A stretch of 6,934 bases of DNA from Clostridia bacterium. GTDB taxonomy: Bacteria > Bacillota_A > Clostridia > Oscillospirales > CAG-272. Position 1 is the stretch's first letter. Each line of letters opens with the position of its first letter. A model generated the notes under the pieces. The model was given only the letters and a program-made list of their open reading frames with translations. It did not search any database and had not been told where the DNA came from. Of this stretch, positions 1 to 3,891 are shown piece by piece. A program made the translations under genes and the position numbers. Location: contig JAFUQY010000216.1 of the NCBI GenBank assembly GCA_017472105.1, positions 1 to 6,934 of the forward strand, written 5' to 3'.

Positions 1-1204
1 CCTGATACGTCTCGAGATTGTACGTCGGGTAGGAGCAGATCGCGAGAATTTCGCCGGTATCGCAGTCCTCGACCGTCATAGCTCCGGCGGCGGCGTCTTC
101 ACCGGACAGGGGATCGTCCCATTTTGCATCCGCACGGATCTTGAAAATATTCTCGGCGAGGGCTTTTTCCGCGCACATCTGCATGCCGATATCGATGGTG
201 AGGTACACATCCTTTCCCGCAACGGGCTCGGTGTAGACCTCGGTCGAGACGATATTGCCGTAGCCGTCCTCGGTGATTTTCAGAACGCCGTCCTGACCGC
301 GGAGGTATTCCTCAAACGCGGCTTCGACACCGTTGATTCCGACGATGGCGTCATAGGAATACCCGCGTTCGGTGTAGTAATCGACATTTTCGGCGGTGAT
401 TTTGCCAATGGAGCCGAGGATATGGGACGCGTATCCGGGATAATTGTAAACACGTCCGGCAGAAACGCGCACGGTTTTTCCTCTTGCGAAAGACTCCTCA
501 ACGCCCGTGATGAAGGCAAGCGAGACATCCTCCGCGACAGGATACGGCTGAACCGACGAAAATTCGGACAGATCCATGTCAAGCCGCGTGGTGAGGAGCT
601 TCTTTGCCATGTCGTATGTATAGTTGTAGTAGTAATCGTATTCGATTTCCTCGGTATCGGGATCATCATTGCGCTCGCGGGAGAGAATCCCGTAGTGGAG
701 CATGAGAATCTGCGCTTCATCCTCGATGGATGCGTCTTCATCCGCACCCAGCTCCGTGACGAGCTTTTGGTAGCGTCTTCCGCGCGCGGTATCGAAGAAG
801 CCGTCGGGGTAGGAGAAGCTGAGCCCGTTCCGGTTCGCGGAGATATTGATGGACGAACGCGGCTCGGTCAGGCAGTCGGTCTCACCGCTCCGAGCGGCAA
901 TGGCGGCGATATCGAGGAGCATTTCGTTGATTTCCGTCTGCGTATCGGGTCGGGTTGCGTAATCGAGCATGATGGTATAGGAATAGTCATTGGTGACAAG
1001 CGCCTCACCGTTGCGGTCGTAGATTTCGCCGCGCTGAGCCTGAATTTTCTCATACCGGGTCACGTATGAAACGGGCGTGGACATGGTATAGTAGTCCTGT
1101 CCGCTGACTTGCAGATAGAGAAGCCTGCCGATATAAATCACGGCGATGGTGATGTAGATTGCCGCCATGACGATCAGGCGGGTCAGGTTTTCTTTGTTTT
1201 TCAT
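1..1204 (-). CDS. Penicillin-binding protein 2 type transpeptidase, N-terminal 401 residues (cut by window edge)
   Basis: This is a class B penicillin-binding protein, a membrane-anchored D,D-transpeptidase that crosslinks peptidoglycan at the outer face of the membrane. The frame is open from an ATG at 1204 to the left edge, so the C-terminus is missing. A hydrophobic membrane anchor spans about residues 9-31 after a short Lys/Arg-rich N-terminus. The dimerisation domain shows its usual landmarks: RGEIYDRNG at 58-66, GYASHILGSIGKI at 257-269, GINGVEAAFEEYLRG at 289-303, LTIDIGMQ at 335-342 and TGEILAICSYPTYN at 383-396. In this family the active-site SxxK follows within some tens of residues, so it lies outside the window. 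A stretch of about 190 residues separates the first two landmarks, and 187-198 is rich in Tyr. An in-frame TAA lies three codons before the ATG, which fixes the start; the ribosome site is weak (GGAA-like). No mreB/C/D, rodA or sporulation gene adjoins it, so mrdA/pbpA and spoVD/ftsI-like identities are not separated with certainty; the motifs favour the mrdA/PBP2 branch. Confidence 0.93.
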   Translation of the reverse strand, partial: MKNKENLTRLIVMAAIYITIAVIYIGRLLYLQVSGQDYYTMSTPVSYVTRYEKIQAQRGEIYDRNGEALVTNDYSYTIMLDYATRPDTQTEINEMLLDIAAIAARSGETDCLTEPRSSINISANRNGLSFSYPDGFFDTARGRRYQKLVTELGADEDASIEDEAQILMLHYGILSRERNDDPDTEEIEYDYYYNYTYDMAKKLLTTRLDMDLSEFSSVQPYPVAEDVSLAFITGVEESFARGKTVRVSAGRVYNYPGYASHILGSIGKITAENVDYYTERGYSYDAIVGINGVEAAFEEYLRGQDGVLKITEDGYGNIVSTEVYTEPVAGKDVYLTIDIGMQMCAEKALAENIFKIRADAKWDDPLSGEDAAAGAMTVEDCDTGEILAICSYPTYNLETYQ

Positions 1205-1362
1205 GTATCTTTATTCCGGGTTGATTGATATTTTTTAAAGCCGACTTTCAATTAAAAACGCGCCGCAGGCTGAAATTTACCCGTGCAATCCAGTGACACG
1301 AGCAATAAAATACGTTCGCTGAAAATCAAAACTGCACGCTGTCAAAAACTCCTCTGCCCGCA
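1205..1362. other. Intergenic stretch upstream of the PBP2 gene
   Basis: No credible gene is seen here on either strand. On the minus strand, directly before the PBP2 start, there is AT-rich sequence with a TTGAAA and nearby TATCAA (about 1227-1253), but the spacing is only about 15 bp, so I do not call a promoter. A TGTCAA at 1340-1345 (TTGACA on the minus strand) has no matching -10 at a suitable distance. Confidence 0.5.
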
Positions 1363-1531
1363 CACTTTCTTCGAAAGTGAAGCCTTGGGTCCAGGCATCA
1401 CTTTCATCAAAGATGAAAGTGGCTGGTCTGCCGAATCGAGAGCCCGGCAACTAGGTTTCATCGAAGATGAATACCTCGTTCTCGCGCCCGCCGCGCAGGC
1501 GTACAAATCAATTCGAAAAGCGGAGCTTTTC
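1363..1531. repeat. Chain of short hairpins with a recurring triplet-phased motif
   Basis: At least four strong inverted repeats, each closing on a three-base loop, follow one another. H1: CACTTTC/GAAAGTG, 1363-1379. H2: a perfect 10-bp stem CACTTTCATC/GATGAAAGTG, 1399-1421, extended by CCAG 1391-1394 and CTGG 1423-1426. H3: AGGTTTCATC/GATGAA-t-ACCT with one bulge, 1453-1476. H4: GAAAAGC/GCTTTTC, 1515-1531. Between them lie weaker stems: GCCT/AGGC at 1382-1396, TGCCG/CGGCA at 1429-1449 and GCGC/GCGC at 1484-1496. H1-H3 share the core TTTC(A/T)TC and sit in one plus-strand reading frame, spelling TFFESE, TFIKDES and GFIEDEY. None has a U tract on either strand, so they are not ordinary terminators. 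It may be a dispersed palindromic repeat, a structured RNA or a decayed coding repeat; the sequence alone does not decide. Confidence 0.6.
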
Positions 1532-1570
1532 TACCATAGATTCCCAACGCTTTAAGAAAACATTATGTAC

Positions 1571-1594
1571 CCCGCAGGGTTCAAGCCCCACGGG
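1571..1594 (-). terminator. Terminator-like hairpin after the small membrane protein gene
   Basis: On the minus strand this begins six bases after the stop codon at 1601. CCCGTGGGG pairs with CCCTGCGGG as a continuous 9-bp stem with two tandem G-U pairs and a six-base loop. On the plus strand the same positions would be C/A mismatches, so the structure favours minus-strand RNA. The U-rich part (GUUUUCUU) starts about nine bases after the stem, which is too far for a typical intrinsic terminator, so the hairpin may be a weak terminator or only a stabilising 3' end. Confidence 0.35.
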
Positions 1595-1600
1595 ATTCCG

Positions 1601-1918
1601 TCATTCCAGCGAAGCCATGCGGCGTCTGAGCTTCCTGCACTGCGCCCAACGCCATGTCAGCCACACGCCGGTTCCGGCAAGAAGAAGCAAGAGGACGTAC
1701 ATCTCCACGTCAAACGCGAGCTCCCAGCGGAATACTTCCACGTCCGGCTGATTCTTCCGGAAGCATACGTCCTTCATCGCGAATTTCTTCCGTACGCACA
1801 GCGCATCCTTCGCGGGATGTGTCTTTCTGAAATCGTCATACAGGGATGTCATTTCCCGGACCGCTGTTTTCGCCTTTTTCCCGGCAGAATCCAGCGCCTT
1901 TTCCATGGATTTTTCCAT
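1601..1918 (-). CDS. Small single-pass membrane protein, function unknown (105 aa)
   Basis: I do not recognise this protein. The first 70 residues are soluble and charged: a Lys-rich, probably helical segment at 3-30 (KALDSAGKKAKTAVREM is typical), then a Lys/Arg-rich part with Cys41 and Cys52. One hydrophobic segment covers about 73-89 (MYVLLLLLAGTGVWLTW). It is followed by a strongly basic tail (RWAQCRKLRRR), which by the positive-inside rule puts the C-terminus in the cytoplasm; the N-terminus also carries positive charge, so the topology is uncertain. The start at 1918 is preferred because GGGAGG lies at 1929-1934, ten bases upstream. An in-frame ATG at 1942 would add eight residues but lacks a usable ribosome site and sits inside a 5' UTR stem. 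Support for a real gene comes from its dedicated near-consensus promoter and ribosome site. It lies 106 bp after the ABC-F stop with no clear terminator between, so read-through from that gene is also possible. Confidence 0.68.
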   Translation of the reverse strand: MEKSMEKALDSAGKKAKTAVREMTSLYDDFRKTHPAKDALCVRKKFAMKDVCFRKNQPDVEVFRWELAFDVEMYVLLLLLAGTGVWLTWRWAQCRKLRRRMASLE

Positions 1919-1928
1919 TTCCGGACAT

Positions 1929-1971
1929 CCTCCCGGCGGCATTCTTCTGCATCTGCGTGAGTTCTGCCGCC
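1929..1971 (-). promoter_or_regulatory. 5' UTR stem directly abutting the ribosome site of the small membrane protein
   Basis: A perfect 7-bp inverted repeat, GGCGGCA (1965-1971) and TGCCGCC (1935-1941), encloses 23 bases. The first arm lies at the predicted transcript 5' end (about 1972, seven bases after the -10). The second arm touches the GGGAGG Shine-Dalgarno at 1929-1934. In the mRNA this would put a GC-rich stem right against the ribosome site, which could protect the 5' end or reduce initiation. There is no U tract, so it is not an intrinsic terminator. Confidence 0.5.
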
Positions 1972-1978
1972 TGCTTTT

Positions 1979-2007
1979 ATTATATCAAACATTCCGCATT
2001 TTATCAA
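1979..2007 (-). promoter_or_regulatory. Sigma-A promoter for the small membrane protein gene
   Basis: The minus strand reads TTGATA (2002-2007), a 17-bp spacer and a perfect TATAAT (1979-1984). It lies between the ABC-F stop codon (2025) and the small gene, so that gene can be transcribed independently. The expected start is near 1972, giving a 5' UTR of about 53 nt. Confidence 0.8.
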
Positions 2008-2024
2008 GGAAATTCATGTATATT

Positions 2025-3572
2025 TCAGATTTCTTCCGCACCCCAGATTCTCTGCATCGGGATTTCCGCGTCCGCTGTTTCCTCGATGTATTTCCGGTCG
2101 TGCGACACCGCAATGATCGTCCCGCCAAATTCGGACAGGATCCGGCGGATCACAGGTCCCGTCATCGGCGAGAGATTCCGCGTCGGCTCGTCGAGAATCA
2201 GCGTATCCGCACCGTCAAGGATCATCCCGATGAAGTACAGCTTCGCTCTCTGTCCGCCCGAGAGATCCCGGATTCTGTGATCCATCTCCGCCGCCGTGAA
2301 TTTGATGCTCCCGAGGTACGTGCGGATTTTCGTCTCCTCCGTGCGGCTGCCGTCCCGCGTCAGGTATCCGACCGCTGTCATTTCCCCGGGCATGTGCTCG
2401 TCGTAGTCCTGCGGCATGTACGCAGCGCGGATATCCCGTCGTCCGAGCAGCTCCGCGGCGATTTTTTTGATGAGCGTACTCTTCCCGCATCCGTTCGGGC
2501 CTGTGATGACCACACTTTCGCCGCCCATCACTGTCAGCCGTATGTTTTCCGCGAGCAGTCTGCCGTGCGGGTTGTCTCCTGCGCGAAGCTCATCCAGCGA
2601 CAGTTCCAGAATCACCTTGCCGCGCGGCACATGCACCTCCTGAAATCCGATCATCACTGCCTCTTCCGCGTCGATTTTCTTCGTCAGATTTTCTTCTTCC
2701 TTCTCAAACCGCCGCCCCATCGCCTTGACTGAGTGCATTTTCTTTTTCAGAAGCCGTCCGCCGCCGGGATTCTGTCTGGAAATCGCGTTCTGCTCAAACT
2801 GCACCCTCTCGAAGATCCGGCGGTATTTTTCCATTTTCTTTTCAAACCGGTCCCGGTCGTTTTTCGCCATCTGCGCGGATTTTTCAATCAGAAGCCCGCG
2901 CGTTTCCATGTATTCCCGGTATCCCGTCCGGCTCACCGTCACTTTCGGCTCCGTTTTGCGCATGATCTGCTCGATGTGAATCACGCACTGCGCGGTGTTT
3001 TCCAGTAAAACCTCGTCGTGGGAGATGTAGATCACCGTCTGCGGCACCGTGCGGATGAACTCCTCCAGCCACACCAGTGCTTCGAGATCCAGATCGTTCG
3101 ACGGCTCATCCAGAAGCAGGATATCCGGAGACGACGCCAGAAGCGCAAGAAGCCGCACCTTGACCGCCTCACCGCCGGACAGCGATTCCATTTTCTGCTC
3201 CGAGTACAGAAGCTCTTCCGGAACCGACAACTCCCTGCACAGCCGCGACAGCTCCTTCGGTGAAAAATCGCACCAACCGTCCGCCTTCCCGAGGTATTCC
3301 CAGACCGCCATCCCGTCCCCGTCCGGAAGCTGACTCATGTATCCCGTGACCGAGCACTTTGCACCCGTGCCTTTTGTGACTGTGCCCGTGTACGACGCGT
3401 ATCCGTCCAGAAGCGCCGGGTCGTGCATCAGCTTGAGAAGCGTGGATTTCCCGTTGCCTTCCTCCCCGACGACGGCGATTTTCTCACCCTCGTACGGCGT
3501 GAAGCTGAAATCCTTCAGAAGACAGCGCTCATCCCCTGTATGCGTGATTGTGATATTCTTTAACTGAAGCAT
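2025..3572 (-). CDS. ABC-F family ATPase, antibiotic-resistance-like (ribosome protection) type, 515 aa
   Basis: ABC-F proteins are cytoplasmic twin-ATPase factors that bind the ribosomal E site; the resistance members dislodge drugs from the peptidyl-transferase/exit-tunnel region. Domain 1 shows Walker A GEEGNGKST (36-44), Q-loop Gln81, signature LSGGE (131-135), Walker B ILLLDEP (151-157, catalytic Glu156) and H-loop His185. Residues 205-310 form a charged, probably coiled-coil linker with GGGRLLKKKMHSVKAMGRR at 270-288. Domain 2 shows GPNGCGKST (358-366), Gln388, LSGGQ (437-441), TLILDEP (457-463, Glu462) and His491. There are no membrane segments, and both sites keep their catalytic residues. 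The text after the second Walker B is TRNLSPM rather than the housekeeping TNHLD; from memory of the families this resembles the VgaA/Lsa/VmlR group, so a resistance role is inferred and no drug is assigned. The start at 3572 has GGAGG eight bases upstream and matches the domain boundary; a TTG at 3704 would add 44 unrelated residues. Expression is probably controlled by the leader at 3573-3748. Confidence 0.92.
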   Translation of the reverse strand: MLQLKNITITHTGDERCLLKDFSFTPYEGEKIAVVGEEGNGKSTLLKLMHDPALLDGYASYTGTVTKGTGAKCSVTGYMSQLPDGDGMAVWEYLGKADGWCDFSPKELSRLCRELSVPEELLYSEQKMESLSGGEAVKVRLLALLASSPDILLLDEPSNDLDLEALVWLEEFIRTVPQTVIYISHDEVLLENTAQCVIHIEQIMRKTEPKVTVSRTGYREYMETRGLLIEKSAQMAKNDRDRFEKKMEKYRRIFERVQFEQNAISRQNPGGGRLLKKKMHSVKAMGRRFEKEEENLTKKIDAEEAVMIGFQEVHVPRGKVILELSLDELRAGDNPHGRLLAENIRLTVMGGESVVITGPNGCGKSTLIKKIAAELLGRRDIRAAYMPQDYDEHMPGEMTAVGYLTRDGSRTEETKIRTYLGSIKFTAAEMDHRIRDLSGGQRAKLYFIGMILDGADTLILDEPTRNLSPMTGPVIRRILSEFGGTIIAVSHDRKYIEETADAEIPMQRIWGAEEI

Positions 3573-3608
3573 AAAAAAATCCTCCGTTTTCATGATGACA
3601 AACGAAGG
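3573..3608 (-). promoter_or_regulatory. Hairpin covering the ABC-F ribosome site, followed by seven U
   Basis: In minus-strand RNA CCUUCGUUU (3600-3608) pairs with AAACGGAGG (3581-3589) over 9 bp with one U-G pair and a ten-base loop. The second arm contains the ABC-F Shine-Dalgarno GGAGG (3581-3585). The equivalent plus-strand pair would be a C/A mismatch, so the stem suits the minus transcript. After A3580 come seven U (3573-3579), immediately before the ATG at 3572. The element could therefore block ribosome loading and also act as a pause or weak intrinsic terminator. Confidence 0.65.
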
Positions 3609-3621
3609 TATGGCTATGCAC

Positions 3622-3652
3622 AAAAAAACGGAAGCACGCACATCACCTCCGT
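3622..3652 (-). terminator. Leader attenuator (intrinsic terminator) upstream of the ABC-F gene
   Basis: In minus-strand RNA ACGGAGG (3646-3652) pairs with CUUCCGU (3628-3634) as a 7-bp stem with one G-U, extendable by two pairs into the U tract. The loop has 11 bases. Seven U (3622-3628) run from the last base of the 3' arm. It lies about 100 nt after the predicted transcription start and about 50 nt before the ABC-F start codon, inside a leader that carries a small ORF, which is the layout of a transcription attenuator. The stem is of moderate strength. Confidence 0.68.
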
Positions 3653-3663
3653 CTGCCGATTCG

Positions 3664-3691
3664 CGCAGAAAAAACACCCTGTATTCCTGCG
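3664..3691 (-). promoter_or_regulatory. Middle hairpin of the ABC-F leader
   Basis: In minus-strand RNA CGCAGGAA (3684-3691) pairs with UUUCUGCG (3664-3671) over 8 bp with one G-U and a 12-base loop; a run of six U (3669-3674) spans its 3' arm. The 3' arm could instead form a smaller stem, CUGC (3665-3668) with GCAG (3653-3656), next to the terminator arm. It lies between the leader ORF and the terminator and may act as a pause or spacer structure. Confidence 0.45.
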
Positions 3692-3712
3692 ATTCTTTCA
3701 GCAAACGTCAAT

Positions 3713-3724
3713 TCAGATGCGCAT
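3713..3724 (-). CDS. Leader peptide Met-Arg-Ile (three-codon ORF) of the ABC-F gene
   Basis: The minus strand reads ATG CGC ATC TGA with GGAGG at 3730-3734, five bases before the ATG, an ideal ribosome site and the first one in the transcript (start expected near 3748). It is far too short to encode a functional protein, so if used its role must lie in the act of translation. Ribosome-mediated attenuation through very short upstream ORFs is established for some resistance ABC-F genes (B. subtilis vmlR uses leader attenuation, and I recall a similarly tiny ORF ahead of Listeria lmo0919). The initiation region is buried when the long-range helix forms. Confidence 0.6.
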   Translation of the reverse strand: MRI

Positions 3725-3754
3725 TGCAGCCTCCGTACTTCTCTGATTTTCACC

Positions 3755-3783
3755 AGTATAGCACATCCGCCGCCTTTTGTCAA
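3755..3783 (-). promoter_or_regulatory. Sigma-A promoter of the ABC-F transcript
   Basis: The minus strand reads a perfect TTGACA (3778-3783), a 17-bp spacer ending in TGC, and TATACT (3755-3760), which gives an extended -10 (TGnTATACT). The start is expected near 3748, leaving a leader of about 176 nt before the ABC-F ATG. Such a strong promoter before a long leader fits control after initiation rather than by an activator. Confidence 0.85.
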
Positions 3784-3817
3784 GCACATTGCACAAAAAT
3801 CATGCTTATCTTTCTGT

Positions 3818-3846
3818 TTGACGTACGTGACTATGTATGCTATAAT
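3818..3846 (+). promoter_or_regulatory. Sigma-A promoter of the first lipoprotein gene
   Basis: TTGACG (3818-3823), a 17-bp spacer ending in TGC, and TATAAT (3841-3846) form a near-consensus extended -10 promoter. The start is expected near 3853, giving a 5' UTR of about 39 nt with AGGAGG at 3878-3883. An ACGTACGT palindrome (3821-3828) overlaps the end of the -35. The -35 hexamers of this promoter and the divergent ABC-F promoter are 34 bp apart. Confidence 0.85.
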
Positions 3847-3891
3847 ATAGTTAACAGAACTTAAAAAATCACATTACAGGAGGAATCCCGC

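Larger units (their letters stand above)
3628..3736 (-). promoter_or_regulatory. Long-range antiterminator helix joining the leader ORF to the terminator arm
   Basis: The leader ribosome site and ORF can pair with the terminator loop and 3' arm. ACGGAGGC (3729-3736) pairs with GCUUCCGU (3628-3635), and AUGCGCAUC (3716-3724) pairs with GAUGUGCGU (3636-3644). Together this gives about 17 bp, including three G-U pairs, interrupted only by a four-base bulge (3725-3728). It uses the same 3' arm as the terminator stem, so the two structures exclude each other. It also hides the leader ORF's ribosome site and all three of its sense codons. The pairing is read directly from the sequence; its regulatory role is inferred. 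Confidence 0.55.

Noticed and set aside
422..1069. Plus-strand 215-codon open frame
   Set aside because: It lies antisense to the PBP2 gene, whose frame carries clear family motifs throughout; the open frame follows from the codon bias of that gene.
1363..1531. CRISPR array
   Set aside because: There are no identical direct repeats of constant length, no regular spacers and no cas gene; the units are unequal palindromes.
1283..1555. Plus-strand 90-codon frame across the hairpin region
   Set aside because: It begins with GTG without a ribosome site or promoter, and its apparent peptide repeats follow from the inverted repeats. I keep it only as a remark in the repeat finding.
1571..1594. GGGTTCAAGCCCC resembling a tRNA T-arm
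   Set aside because: The flanking bases do not extend to a 5-bp T stem and no acceptor or anticodon arm surrounds it; it is explained as the loop of the minus-strand hairpin.
1919..1942. Upstream ATG (1942) for the small membrane protein
   Set aside because: It has no suitably spaced Shine-Dalgarno and sits in the 5' UTR stem, while the ATG at 1918 has GGGAGG ten bases before it.
1905..2732. Plus-strand 275-codon open frame
   Set aside because: It is antisense to the C-terminal half of the ABC-F gene, is very rich in Arg/His/Ser and has no recognisable domain.
3614..3643. Second leader ORF on the minus strand (MCVLPFFCA, or MLPFFCA from the GTG at 3637)
   Set aside because: The ATG is only two bases from GGAGG, which is too close, and the GTG option is weak; the segment is better explained as the terminator hairpin and U tract. 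It remains possible.
3573..3704. N-terminal extension of the ABC-F protein from a TTG at 3704 or an ATG at 3593
   Set aside because: The added residues match no ABC-F feature, cover the attenuator and lack ribosome sites; GGAGG points to the ATG at 3572.
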